From: Anaerotalea alkaliphila
GTDB lineage: Bacteria; Bacillota; Clostridia; Lachnospirales; Vallitaleaceae
Assembly (NCBI RefSeq): GCF_010179735.1
Contig: NZ_JAAEEH010000006.1
Span: forward strand, 1-64,000
Reading direction: 5' to 3'
Length of the DNA: 64,000 nucleotides
In this document: in pieces, positions 35,997 to 44,452 of the stretch
How positions within the stretch are numbered: the stretch's first letter is position 1
Layout of the letters: the number at the start of each line of letters is the position of its first letter
Program-made: the position numbers and the translations under genes
The notes under the pieces: generated by a model
Seen by the model: the letters and a program-made list of their open reading frames with translations, nothing else
What the model was told of the DNA's origin: nothing
The model's database searches: none

Positions 35997-36815
35997 CTAC
36001 TCCCCTGGGGCCATGAAACCGTGCCGGCCCATCAATTCCTGGCCTTGGGGGCTGTTCACGTGTTCGGCAAATTTTCTGGCAAGTTCTTCGTTCCCCGTGT
36101 TCCCGACGACGGCCATTGCCTGCCTGAGGGGCTCGTGGGCATCCGCATCCACCAGATGGAAGTCCAGCGTTTCCCCGTCGTCGAGGGACAGGGAGATGAA
36201 AGCCGCATCCGCGTTCCCGGTGGTCAGGTAGGAGAGGGTCTCTGAAATGTTCTTTCCGTAAACCAACTTGGGTTCCAGGGTCTCCCACAGCCCCGCAGAC
36301 TCCATTGCCTGCTTTGCGGCCAGACCGTAGGGTGCGTGTTCGGGATTTGCGATGGCGATGACCTTGATGCCCGGGTCCGTCAGGTCTTCCATGGTGGCCG
36401 CTTCAAAACCGCCAGCCTTCAATGTCGCTATGCCGAGGCGGCCCATGGCATAAACCTGGACCGTGTCGGACAGGAGGAGTCCTTTTTCGTCAAGGGCGGT
36501 GACATCGCTTTCGTTCGCTGCGGCAAACACGTCGAAGGGAGCGCCGTTCGTGACCTGTTCGGAAAGCGTCCCTGTGGAGCCGAAGGAAAAGGTGACGGTG
36601 CAGCCGTTGGCGGCTTCGAAGGCTTCGCCCATTTCCGTAAAGGCGTTCGTCAGGCTGGAGGCTGCGGCAATGGTCAGTTCGGCCTTTTCCTGCGCCGCGG
36701 TGCCTCCGGTTGACGCGGGAGCGTTTGCGGATGGAGCGCTTGCCTGTTGGGCGGCACATCCGGTGGAGCCGACGACGGCTGCGAGGAGCAATAGTGCGAT
36801 CAGCTTCTTTTTCAT
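35997..36815 (-). CDS. modA: Molybdate-binding lipoprotein
   Basis: A 272-residue extracytoplasmic binding protein. The lipobox GSTGC places the lipid on Cys20. The mature domain begins ELTIAAASSLTNAFTEMG, with Ser and Thr side chains that bind the oxyanion; FSFGSTGTLSEQVTNGAPFDVFAAAN and VYGKNISETL are typical ModA segments. It captures molybdate or tungstate outside the cell. Transcription starts from a strong promoter divergent from the regulator at 37027, with an AAGGAGA ribosome binding site. Confidence 0.95.
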   Translation of the reverse strand: MKKKLIALLLLAAVVGSTGCAAQQASAPSANAPASTGGTAAQEKAELTIAAASSLTNAFTEMGEAFEAANGCTVTFSFGSTGTLSEQVTNGAPFDVFAAANESDVTALDEKGLLLSDTVQVYAMGRLGIATLKAGGFEAATMEDLTDPGIKVIAIANPEHAPYGLAAKQAMESAGLWETLEPKLVYGKNISETLSYLTTGNADAAFISLSLDDGETLDFHLVDADAHEPLRQAMAVVGNTGNEELARKFAEHVNSPQGQELMGRHGFMAPGE

Positions 36816-36910
36816 AATGGAATCTCCTTTCGTCTAACAGTTGACATGGTGTAGATAAACGAAAATAAACCAAACGAAGTGTTAAATTGAGTTTTCGTAA
36901 CGATAGGCAC

Positions 36911-36939
36911 ATTATAAGCATGAACCCGTTGAAAGTCAA
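36911..36939 (-). promoter_or_regulatory. modABC promoter
   Basis: On the minus strand: TTGACT (36939-36934), 17-bp spacer, TATAAT (36916-36911). A small palindrome, TCGTAACGA (36895-36903), overlaps the expected start site, and further CGAAA/CGTTT motifs dot the leader; these are candidate regulator sites. Confidence 0.75.
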
Positions 36940-36957
36940 GCGAAAGCGAACTGAAAG

Positions 36958-36986
36958 TTGCAAAACATGACGAAACGTGATATAAT
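36958..36986 (+). promoter_or_regulatory. Promoter of the HTH-PBP regulator
   Basis: TTGCAA (36958-36963), 17-bp spacer, TATAAT (36981-36986). It is placed back to back with the modABC promoter, with only 18 bases between their -35 boxes. Confidence 0.75.
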
Positions 36987-37026
36987 CCAAACCATCATAA
37001 CAAATATGTTCTGAAAGGTTGATTCT

Positions 37027-38019
37027 ATGGAAAACCAAAATGCCCTTACCGCGCAGGATGTCGCGGACCTACTGAAGATCGCGAAGAATACGGTGTATGA
37101 GCTGATCAAGCGGGGCGAAATCAATTCCTACAAGGTGGGCCGGAAGATCCGCTTCACGCTGGGTGACGTGGAGGATTACATCGCCCGGTCCAAGAACATC
37201 CAGCCCGGCGCGCAGGTCCCAAGTGGACAACGCAGCCTTGTCGAACGTCCCCAAGCACAGGAAGCCGACTGGGAGGCCAGACGGCAGCCGAAGTCGAACC
37301 AGGAGGCCCCTGCCGGGAATTTCGTCATCTGCGGCCAGGACATCATGTTGGATGTGCTGTCGAATTATGTCGAACACCATCCCTATGGAGGGCCCGCCCT
37401 CCGGTCCTACATCGGAAGCTACAACAGCCTTACCGCCTTGTATTTTGGAGACATCCAAGTCGCTTCCGCCCATCTGTGGGACGGGGATACGGGGCAATAC
37501 AACGTCCCCTATGTGCGGCGGCTGCTTCCCGGAATCCGGGCCGTCATCATCCACCTCACCAACAGGATGCAGGGCTTCTACGTGGCCAAAGGCAACCCCA
37601 AGAACATCACCACATGGGCCGACCTGAAACGCCAGGACATCACCATGATCAACCGGGAAAAAGGGGCCGGGTCCAGGGTGCTGCTGGATGAACACCTGCG
37701 CTTGTTGGGGATCTATGGGAGTTCGATCAAGGGCTACAGCCGGGAGTCCCAATCGCATTTTACGGCCGCGAGCACGGTCGCTAGGGGAGGGGCGGATGTG
37801 GCGGTCGGCAGCGAGAAGGTCGCCCGCCAGGTGGACGGAATCGACTTCATACCCCTGCAGAAGGAGCGGTACGAACTGGTGGTCAGGAAAGAAGACATGG
37901 GCATGCCCCAGATCCAGGCGATGCTGGAGATCCTCCGCTCGGAAGCGTTCAGAATGGAATTCATGGGCATCGGTGGGTATGACATCAGTGAAATGGGAAA
38001 CATCGTGGCGGAAACTTGA
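37027..38019 (+). CDS. Excisionase-type HTH fused to PBP-like (molybdate-type) sensor domain
   Basis: A 330-residue one-component regulator. Residues 7-55 are a MerR/excisionase-type HTH (LTAQDVADLLKIAKNTVYEL, then GRKIRFTLGDVEDYI). After a polar linker, residues 97-330 resemble a type 2 periplasmic-binding domain kept inside the cell (ICGQDIMLDVLSNYVEHHP; REKGAGSRVLLDEHL). Proteins of this design near mod genes are thought to sense molybdate or tungstate and take the place of ModE. Divergent orientation from modABC fits control of that operon. The ligand is inferred from context. Confidence 0.85.
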   Translation: MENQNALTAQDVADLLKIAKNTVYELIKRGEINSYKVGRKIRFTLGDVEDYIARSKNIQPGAQVPSGQRSLVERPQAQEADWEARRQPKSNQEAPAGNFVICGQDIMLDVLSNYVEHHPYGGPALRSYIGSYNSLTALYFGDIQVASAHLWDGDTGQYNVPYVRRLLPGIRAVIIHLTNRMQGFYVAKGNPKNITTWADLKRQDITMINREKGAGSRVLLDEHLRLLGIYGSSIKGYSRESQSHFTAASTVARGGADVAVGSEKVARQVDGIDFIPLQKERYELVVRKEDMGMPQIQAMLEILRSEAFRMEFMGIGGYDISEMGNIVAET

Positions 38020-38064
38020 TGGAGGCAGCAAACCAACGGTCCGACAGTTGGAGGTGTAGAAGGA

Positions 38065-38502
38065 ATGAACTGTAGAGTGGCATATTTGTCCAAAACCGGA
38101 CATTCAAGGAAAATCGCGGAGTCCATTGCAAGGGAATTGGGGATCCGGGCGGAGGACATCAGATCCAATCCCGTCATTGACGGCGCAGACCTCCTCTTTG
38201 TGGTGGGAGGGATCTACGGGGGAAAAGGCGACCCTAGGATGCTGGATTATCTGGAAAAGCTTGACGGAAGTAGGGTGAGGAAGGCGGCACTGGTCACCTC
38301 CTGCGCCAGCAGGAGAATGAAGCAGGAGGAGGCAAGGGAAGCGCTGGAAAGGAAGGGCATAGAGGTGGTTTTGGAGGAGTTCCTCTGCCGGGGCGCCTTC
38401 CTGTTCCTGGGGTTGGGGCATCCCAACAAGCAGGACCTGGACCGCGCGGCGGCATATGCGAGAACTTTGGTGGCCTCCGTGCAGCAGTCCTTCCCGGGAT
38501 GA
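38065..38502 (+). CDS. Flavodoxin-like protein
   Basis: A 145-residue flavodoxin fold. The FMN phosphate loop SKTGHSRKIAE sits at residues 9-19, followed by LFVVGGIYGGKGD, the loop that usually contacts the flavin ring. It is a likely single-domain electron carrier replacing ferredoxin, or a small quinone/flavin reductase. It overlaps the following TetR-type gene (ATGA), suggesting the regulator controls it. It lies 45 bases after the HTH-PBP gene, so it may also be in that transcript. Confidence 0.8.
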   Translation: MNCRVAYLSKTGHSRKIAESIARELGIRAEDIRSNPVIDGADLLFVVGGIYGGKGDPRMLDYLEKLDGSRVRKAALVTSCASRRMKQEEAREALERKGIEVVLEEFLCRGAFLFLGLGHPNKQDLDRAAAYARTLVASVQQSFPG

Positions 38503-39029
38503 ACAGCAAGGAGAAGCTGGCAGGAGCCCTGGAAGCGCTGCTGGCGTGCAAGAACCTGGACGATATTCCGGTCAGTGAAATCGTTGCCTGTGCATCGGTT
38601 TCTAGAAAAACCTTCTACCGGAATTTCAAGGACAAGTACGACCTTGCGGCCTGGTATTTCGCCCGGCTGTACGAGGGGAGCTTCGGAAGGATCAAGGAGG
38701 GGGTGGGATGGGAAGAGGCTTTGTTGAGCCATCTGGAAATCTATGAAGAAAAGCATCCCGTGCTGAAAAACGCGTATGAAAGCCGTGACGTCAACGGACT
38801 GCGTGCCTGCGACATCCTGCTGACGAAAAGGACCTTCGAGGAATATCTTGCCGGAAAGGGCGTGGACACGCAGACGGAAGACATGCGGTTCGCCATCGAA
38901 ATCGCAGCCCGAGGCGGGACGGACTGCATCATCGAATGGCTTCTGGGGGGCATGAAGATGGACAAGGCACGGTTGGCTTCCCTGCTGAAGCGGACGTTGC
39001 CCGGGGACATCCTGCGCCATATCGGCTGA
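38499..39029 (+). CDS. TetR-family regulator
   Basis: A 176-residue protein. The N-terminal 45 residues form a TetR-type HTH (IPVSEIVACASVSRKTFYRN with FKDKYDL). The C-terminal part is a helical effector and dimer domain of the kind seen in atypical DhaS-like members. It shares its start with the end of the flavodoxin gene. It probably represses this small operon; effector unknown. Confidence 0.82.
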   Translation: MNSKEKLAGALEALLACKNLDDIPVSEIVACASVSRKTFYRNFKDKYDLAAWYFARLYEGSFGRIKEGVGWEEALLSHLEIYEEKHPVLKNAYESRDVNGLRACDILLTKRTFEEYLAGKGVDTQTEDMRFAIEIAARGGTDCIIEWLLGGMKMDKARLASLLKRTLPGDILRHIG

Positions 39030-39063
39030 CTGGATCAGGGACACACATCCGGCCTTTTGTGAC

Positions 39064-39091
39064 TTGTGTTTGCTGTGGTGTCCGTTATAAT
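39064..39091 (+). promoter_or_regulatory. tyrS promoter
   Basis: TTGTGT (39064-39069), 16-bp spacer, TATAAT (39086-39091); a second TATAAT lies at 39098-39103. The leader is too short for a T-box. Confidence 0.55.
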
Positions 39092-39125
39092 TTCTCCTAT
39101 AATTGATTCTTGGAGGAAGAGGAAA

Positions 39126-40358
39126 ATGGAAATTTACGAGGAATTGAAGTCCAGGGGCCTGGTCGCCCAAGTCACGGACGAAGAGCAAATCAGGGAACTG
39201 GTCAACGGAGGGAAGGCGACATTTTACATCGGTTTCGATCCAACAGCGGATTCCCTCCATGTAGGCCACTTCATGGCGCTGTGTCTGATGAAGCGGCTGC
39301 AGATGGCTGGCAACAAGCCGGTCGTCCTCCTGGGGGGCGGCACCGGATACATCGGCGACCCGTCGGGCCGGACGGATTTGAGGAACATGATGACGCCGGA
39401 AACGATCCGGAACAATTGCAGGCGATTCAAAAGGCAGATGGAGCGGTTCATCGAATTCGGAGAGGACAAGGCCATCCTGGTGGACAATGCGGACTGGCTG
39501 CTGGACTTGAACCACATGGAATTCATACGGGAGATCGGCGCCTGTTTCTCCGTCAACAACATGTTGCGTGCGGAATGCTACAGGCATCGGATGGAAACCG
39601 GGTTGTCCTTCCTGGAGTTCAATTACATGGTCTTGCAGTCCTACGACTTCCTGCACCTGCACAAGCATTACGGCTGCAACATGCAGTTCGGAGGCGACGA
39701 CCAGTGGTCCAACATGCTGGGCGGCCGGGAACTGATCCGTAGAAAACTGGGGGAAGATGCCTACGCCATGACGATCACCCTCCTGATGAATGCGGAAGGC
39801 AGCAAGATGGGGAAAACGGCAAGGGGGGCGGTCTGGTTGGACCCGGAGAAGACAACGCCCTTCGAATTCTTCCAGTACTGGAGGAATGTGGCGGACGCGG
39901 ATGTGCTCAAATGCATCCGCATGCTGACTTTCCTGCCCCTTGAACGGATCGAGGAAATGGATGGATGGGAAGGCAGCCGGTTGAACGAGGCCAAGGAAAT
40001 ACTTGCCTATGCGTTGACGGAGCTGGTCCATGGGGAAGAGGAGGCCGGGAAGGCGAGAGCGGCGTCCCATGCGCTTTTTGCGGACGGCACCGACGATTCC
40101 CATATCCCAACGACCGAGATTCCGGAGGCACAGCTGAAGGATGGAGCAATCCATGTTGTTGACCTGCTGGTCCTGTGTGAACTGGCCCTGTCCAAGAGCG
40201 ATGCCAGGCGGCTGGTCCGGCAAGGGGGCGTGTTCATCGGCGAGGAAAGGGTGGCGTCCATCGACAGCCGACTGGAAAGGGGACGGCTGGAAGATGGGGT
40301 CAAAATACGCAAGGGCAAGAAGAAATTCCACAAAGCGGTCCTGGCGTCCGGCCGTTGA
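39126..40358 (+). CDS. tyrS: Tyrosyl-tRNA synthetase
   Basis: A 410-residue class I synthetase that charges tRNA-Tyr. The HIGH motif appears as HVGH (residues 45-48), the KMSKS motif as KMGKT (227-231), and the tyrosine-binding QFGGDDQW segment is present. The C-terminal S4-like RNA-binding domain (LALSKSDARRLVRQGGVFIG) is intact. ATG 39126 matches the family start; upstream in-frame codons cover the promoter. It appears monocistronic. Confidence 0.96.
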   Translation: MEIYEELKSRGLVAQVTDEEQIRELVNGGKATFYIGFDPTADSLHVGHFMALCLMKRLQMAGNKPVVLLGGGTGYIGDPSGRTDLRNMMTPETIRNNCRRFKRQMERFIEFGEDKAILVDNADWLLDLNHMEFIREIGACFSVNNMLRAECYRHRMETGLSFLEFNYMVLQSYDFLHLHKHYGCNMQFGGDDQWSNMLGGRELIRRKLGEDAYAMTITLLMNAEGSKMGKTARGAVWLDPEKTTPFEFFQYWRNVADADVLKCIRMLTFLPLERIEEMDGWEGSRLNEAKEILAYALTELVHGEEEAGKARAASHALFADGTDDSHIPTTEIPEAQLKDGAIHVVDLLVLCELALSKSDARRLVRQGGVFIGEERVASIDSRLERGRLEDGVKIRKGKKKFHKAVLASGR

Positions 40359-40473
40359 AGGGCCAGCCGCCAACCCATGGCAAGGAAGGGGTGACGGCAT
40401 GGAAAGGTTGACAAGGCGCGTGGAGGAAGGTGGCCCTATGCGGTGGAGGAGGCCGGGATAGGGTGAAGTCGGT

Positions 40474-40502
40474 TTGACATTCCTGTTTTTTGGGTATAAG
40501 AT
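40474..40502 (+). promoter_or_regulatory. Promoter of the class I aldolase gene
   Basis: TTGACA (40474-40479), 17-bp spacer, TAAGAT (40497-40502); TATAAG at 40495 gives an alternative 15-bp spacer. The 201 bases between tyrS and this gene otherwise show nothing firm. Confidence 0.6.
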
Positions 40503-40559
40503 GAAGGTAAATCAGGATTATTTCCATCATGCGGATTGCCAAGAAAAGAGGTGCGTCAC

Positions 40560-41447
40560 ATGAACAAGAAACAAGTGGAAATCATGGGAACCGGTCCGGG
40601 ATTCATCGCGGCCCTCGACCAAAGCGGCGGCAGCACGCCGAAAACCCTTGCGGGCTACGGGATACCCAAGGAGCAGTACGGCAGCGAGGACGAGATGTTC
40701 GAACTTGTGCATGCCATGCGGTCCAGGGTCATCACCAGCCCGGCCTTCACATCCGAGCATATCCTGGGGGCGATCCTGTTCGAGCAGACCATGGACCGTA
40801 CGATCGAGGGGATGCCCACGGTGGACTACCTTTGGGAGAAAAAGGGGATCCTTTCCTTCCTCAAGGTGGACAAGGGCCTGGCCGACGAGGAGGAAGGGGT
40901 CAGGCTCATGAAGCCCATCACCGACCTGGACGACAAGCTGGACCGGGCGGTGAAGAACAGGGTCTTCGGAACCAAGATGCGCTCCGTCATCAACAAGGCG
41001 AATCCGGAAGGCATCCGGAAGATCGTGGACCAGCAGTTCGAATACGGAAAGCGGATCCTGGCAGCCGGCCTGATCCCCATCCTGGAGCCTGAAATCGACA
41101 TCCACAGCGAGGACAAGGCGGAGTGCGAGCTGTTGATGAAGGCGGCGGTGTTGAAGCACCTGGATGCGCTGCCGGAAGGGGAGCGCGTCATGCTGAAGCT
41201 CACCTTGCCCGACCAGGCCGGGCTCTTCTCGGACCTGGTGGCCCATCCCCACGTGTTGCGCGTGGTCGCCCTGTCCGGCGGCTACAGCCGGGAGGAGGCT
41301 GTCAGGCTTCTGGCCCTGAATCCCGGGCTCATCGCCAGCTTCTCCCGGGCCTTGCTGGAAGGCTTGACGGTGCAGCAGTCGGACGAGGCGTTCCACAGGA
41401 TGCTGGGCGGGTCGATCCAGGAGATCTATCAGGCATCGACCACATGA
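40560..41447 (+). CDS. fda: Fructose-bisphosphate aldolase class I
   Basis: A 295-residue glycolytic aldolase that splits fructose-1,6-bisphosphate without a metal. GFIAALDQSGGSTPKTL and PILEPEIDI are family hallmarks, and the Schiff-base lysine is K213 in VMLKLTLP, matching its place in staphylococcal-type class I enzymes. ATG 40560 is preferred over an in-frame start eight codons upstream because AGAGGTG is correctly spaced. It stands alone with its own promoter and terminator. Confidence 0.95.
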   Translation: MNKKQVEIMGTGPGFIAALDQSGGSTPKTLAGYGIPKEQYGSEDEMFELVHAMRSRVITSPAFTSEHILGAILFEQTMDRTIEGMPTVDYLWEKKGILSFLKVDKGLADEEEGVRLMKPITDLDDKLDRAVKNRVFGTKMRSVINKANPEGIRKIVDQQFEYGKRILAAGLIPILEPEIDIHSEDKAECELLMKAAVLKHLDALPEGERVMLKLTLPDQAGLFSDLVAHPHVLRVVALSGGYSREEAVRLLALNPGLIASFSRALLEGLTVQQSDEAFHRMLGGSIQEIYQASTT

Positions 41448-41467
41448 CGATTCAAGGAGGCAATTTG

Positions 41468-41497
41468 CCGGCAGGGGCGCACCCCTGCCGGTTTTTT
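41468..41497 (+). terminator. Terminator after the aldolase gene
   Basis: CCGGCAGGGG (41468-41477) and CCCCTGCCGG (41482-41491) form a perfect 10-bp stem with a CGCA loop, followed by six T residues. Confidence 0.92.
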
Positions 41498-41528
41498 CGA
41501 AGAACAATCCCGAAGGGAGGAACGACCC

Positions 41529-42380
41529 ATGAAACACACACTGATGGCGGCAGGCACCGCATTCCTGAAGGCGGTGGAAGCCATGTACGAAAAGGAGGAA
41601 CGGATCTTCGACGACAGGTACTCCGTGCTGCTGCTGCCGCCAAGCTTCCGCTTCCTGATCAAGCTGATGGAATCGAAAAGGGTCCTGCGGTACATGGTCG
41701 GCGTCCGGGAACGCTCCACCCCCGGCGTGCTGGGAGGCATCCTTTGCCGCAACCGGTACATCGATGACGTCCTGGATGACGCGATTAGAGACGGTTTCAA
41801 GACGGTGGTCAATCTCGGCGCCGGCTATGACACCCGGGCGCTGCGGGTCCAGGGGATCCAGGACCTGAAGGTCTATGAGATCGACGCCCGGGAGGTCATC
41901 GATGAAAAAAGGCGCCGCATGCGGCAAGCGGGCATCAAGTTCCCGTCCAACCTGCGGTTCGTCCCTATCGATTTCGACCGGCAGAACCTCCGGGAGGAAC
42001 TGGAAAAAGCAAGGTGCGACCCTTCGGACAAAACCCTCTTCATCATGGAAGGGGTCACACAGTACATCGCCAGGGAAGCCTTTGAAGACACCCTCCGCTT
42101 CGTCGGGGCAGCGGCTCCGGGGAGCCGCCTGGTGTTCACTTACGTGCTCCAGGACCTGTTCGACCATCCCGAGCGCCATCCGGAGAACAGGCTGATGATG
42201 CGTCAGTTCATGACCGGCTTCAGCCAAACCGGGATGGAAGCCTACCTGTCCGGCTTCGGCCTGGGTCTGAAGGAGGATGTGGGGGCGGAAGTATTCCGGG
42301 AACGCTATCTGAAGCCGAAGAACCGAGACCTCGGCCTCATGGAGATCGAGCGGGTGGCGGTGGCGGAGGTGGTATCATGA
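41529..42380 (+). CDS. SAM-dependent methyltransferase, LCM/PPM1-like family
   Basis: A 283-residue protein with a class I methyltransferase core of the leucine-carboxyl-methyltransferase type. TVVNLGAGYDTRALR (about residue 97) binds SAM, VYEIDAREVIDEKR follows, and FIMEGVTQYI is the usual active-site strand. Substrate unknown; relatives methylate carboxyl groups of proteins or small molecules. It overlaps the following AraC gene by four bases. AAGGGAGG gives a good ribosome binding site. Confidence 0.85.
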   Translation: MKHTLMAAGTAFLKAVEAMYEKEERIFDDRYSVLLLPPSFRFLIKLMESKRVLRYMVGVRERSTPGVLGGILCRNRYIDDVLDDAIRDGFKTVVNLGAGYDTRALRVQGIQDLKVYEIDAREVIDEKRRRMRQAGIKFPSNLRFVPIDFDRQNLREELEKARCDPSDKTLFIMEGVTQYIAREAFEDTLRFVGAAAPGSRLVFTYVLQDLFDHPERHPENRLMMRQFMTGFSQTGMEAYLSGFGLGLKEDVGAEVFRERYLKPKNRDLGLMEIERVAVAEVVS

Positions 42381-43240
42381 TCCAATGCTTCAACAACCAC
42401 CGCTTCACATCCCGGTTCGAGGGGGATGCCCCGCCCCGCCTGCTTTATTCCTGCAGGACGGAGGAGCGGCACAGGGGCATGCCCCGGGTGATGCACATGC
42501 ACGAGGACCGGGCTGAACTGGTCTTCATCACCTCGGGCACCGGCATCCACCATATCGGGGGAAGGCAATTCGAAACCAAGAAGGGGGACCTGCTGCTCTA
42601 CGATGCGGGGGTCGTCCATGACGAGACTGCCAACCCCAACGAGAGCCTCAACGTCTACGGAATCGCCGTAAGCGGCCTGCGGCTTCCTGGCCGCCCCCTG
42701 AACCACTTCACCTTCGAGAACACCACACCCGTCGTGGCCGTGGGGGACCGCTTCGAGGAGTTCGACCAGCTGCTTGGGATGATCCACAGCCATACCGTCT
42801 CCGACAACCGGGGGGATGCGGAGTTCGCCAACTACCTGCTCCGGGCGGCCATCGTACTGATCGACGACCTGCTGCACATCCAGGCGGCCGCCATGCAGAC
42901 GGAACAGAAGGTGATGGTCGAGCGCATCCAGGCCTTCCTGGACAAGCACTACATGGAGGAGGTCACACTTGCCCAAATCGCGGAACACCTGAACATCAAC
43001 CAGTATTACATGTCCCATCTCTTCAAGGAGGCCATGGGATTCTCCCCCATGCAGTACGTGATCCGACGGAGGATCGGGGAGGCCCAGAACCTGCTCATCA
43101 ACACCGACGCATCCGTCACCAACATCGCCGTCACGGTGGGCTACAACAACTCCAACCACTTCCATGCGGCCTTCCAGAAGATGGTGGGCATGACACCGGC
43201 CAAGTACCGGAAATACTGGACAGACATCAACGCGGAATGA
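42377..43240 (+). CDS. AraC-family regulator with cupin sensor domain
   Basis: A 287-residue protein. The N-terminal cupin-like domain has MHEDRAELVFITSGTGIHHI and KKGDLLLYDAGVVHDE. The C-terminal 100 residues carry the two AraC helix-turn-helix units (VTLAQIAEHLNINQYYMSHL and NIAVTVGYNNSNHFHAAFQK). It probably activates the sugar operon that begins 268 bases downstream when a sugar occupies the cupin pocket; that is inference. It is translationally coupled to the methyltransferase. Confidence 0.9.
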   Translation: MIQCFNNHRFTSRFEGDAPPRLLYSCRTEERHRGMPRVMHMHEDRAELVFITSGTGIHHIGGRQFETKKGDLLLYDAGVVHDETANPNESLNVYGIAVSGLRLPGRPLNHFTFENTTPVVAVGDRFEEFDQLLGMIHSHTVSDNRGDAEFANYLLRAAIVLIDDLLHIQAAAMQTEQKVMVERIQAFLDKHYMEEVTLAQIAEHLNINQYYMSHLFKEAMGFSPMQYVIRRRIGEAQNLLINTDASVTNIAVTVGYNNSNHFHAAFQKMVGMTPAKYRKYWTDINAE

Positions 43241-43253
43241 CCTGCCATCCGAG

Positions 43254-43281
43254 AGGCGCCCTTTTTTACGGGCGTCTTTTT
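43254..43281 (+). terminator. Terminator after the AraC gene
   Basis: AGGCGCCC (43254-43261) pairs with GGGCGTCT (43270-43277), with one G-U pair, then a T run. Confidence 0.8.
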
Positions 43282-43458
43282 GCATGTCCAGAATGCTCTT
43301 TGGGCGTGGCCGGAACAAGACGGAGTTGGTCCATTTTGCTTTGGAAAGCAAGAATCCGTAGTTTTTGCTGTGCAGATGTTTGTGAAAACATGGGAAAAGC
43401 CGCAATAAATATGGCAACTAATGACAAAATCCTGGAGGTAAACGGAGGGGGGATAGCC

Positions 43459-43464
43459 TATAAT
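43459..43464 (+). promoter_or_regulatory. -10 box of the sugar operon
   Basis: TATAAT without a good -35 at 17 bp, as expected for a promoter that needs an activator such as the upstream AraC protein. A TGTAAGCAAACGACGACG stretch follows it. Confidence 0.4.
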
Positions 43465-43507
43465 TCAACGTGTAAGCAAACGACGACGAGTTGAAAGGGG
43501 AACGGCA

Positions 43508-44434
43508 TTGAGCATGAAAATTTCTGGAGCGCCCTGCTGCTGGGGTGTGGACAATCCAAAGAATCCCTATCTGCCCCCCTGGGAGCGGGTGTTGAAAGAG
43601 GCCTCGGAGGCCGGCTACAGCGGCATGGAACTGGGACCCTACGGCTACATCCCCATGGAGCTGGAAAAGGTGGCGGGCGTGCTGGCGGAAAACAAACTGA
43701 ACATCATCGCGGGAACCATCTTCGATGACCTGGTAAGCGAGGAGAACTTCCAAAACCTGATCGGGCAGACCCATGACATCTGCGGCATGGTGACCAAGCT
43801 TCCCCAACCGCCCCAGGAAGAGGGGCAGCGTTTCAAGACACCGTACCTGGTGGTGATCGACTGGGGGCATGACGGCCGGGATTATGCGGCGGGCCATCCG
43901 GACCGGGCACCCCGGCTGAACAAGGAGGCCTGGAACAGGATGATGGACCACATCAGGGCAATCGCCAAGCTGGCCTGGGAGACCTATGGCGTGCGCACCG
44001 TGGTGCACCCCCATGCGGGAGGCTACATCGAGTTCGCAGACGAGATCGACCAGGTGGCCAAGGACATCCCCCAGGAAGTCGCCGGGCTCTGCCTGGATAC
44101 GGGGCACCTGTACTATTCCAAGATGGACCCCATCGAATGGCTGCTGAAATACAAGGACCGGATCGACTACCTGCACTTCAAGGACATCGACCGGAAGGTC
44201 TACGACGAGGTCATGAACGAAAAGATCCGTTTCTTCGATGCCTGCGCCAAAGGCGTGATGTGCCCCATCGGCAAGGGAGTCCTTCCCTACGAGGACATCC
44301 ATAGGACGCTGCAGGAGATGGGTTACGCCGGTTACATAACGGTGGAGCAGGAGCGGGATCCAAGGAACGTGGAAACCAGCCTGCGGGACGTGAAGGCAAG
44401 CCGGGATTATCTGGCGAGCGTGGGATTCGATTGA
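43508..44434 (+). CDS. Sugar phosphate isomerase/epimerase, IolE-like
   Basis: A 308-residue TIM barrel of the xylose-isomerase-like (AP endonuclease 2) superfamily. SGAPCCWGVDNPKNPYLPPW and YSGMELGPYGY resemble inosose dehydratase IolE. Metal ligands are likely in VHPHAGGYIE, CLDTGHLYY, LHFKDID and TVEQE. It probably dehydrates or epimerises a cyclitol or keto-sugar. TTG 43508 has a six-base gap to AAAGGGGA, and the ATG at 43514 has twelve, so TTG is favoured. It is first in an operon with a dehydrogenase and an ABC importer. Confidence 0.85.
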   Translation: MSMKISGAPCCWGVDNPKNPYLPPWERVLKEASEAGYSGMELGPYGYIPMELEKVAGVLAENKLNIIAGTIFDDLVSEENFQNLIGQTHDICGMVTKLPQPPQEEGQRFKTPYLVVIDWGHDGRDYAAGHPDRAPRLNKEAWNRMMDHIRAIAKLAWETYGVRTVVHPHAGGYIEFADEIDQVAKDIPQEVAGLCLDTGHLYYSKMDPIEWLLKYKDRIDYLHFKDIDRKVYDEVMNEKIRFFDACAKGVMCPIGKGVLPYEDIHRTLQEMGYAGYITVEQERDPRNVETSLRDVKASRDYLASVGFD

Positions 44435-44452
44435 TCACTGGAGGAACAGACG

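Noticed and set aside
39030-39125. A possible T-box leader before tyrS.
   Set aside because: Only about 95 bases are available, a promoter occupies part of them, and no T-box sequence (TGGNACCGCG type) is present.
40399-40461. A 20-residue Arg-rich frame (MERLTRRVEEGGPMRWRRPG) with an AAGGGG before it, between tyrS and the aldolase gene.
   Set aside because: Too short, no repeat or signal pattern, no own terminator; chance is the simpler explanation.
43237-43494. An 85-codon frame between the AraC gene and the IolE-like gene.
   Set aside because: It runs through a terminator and a promoter, and the product has no coherent pattern.
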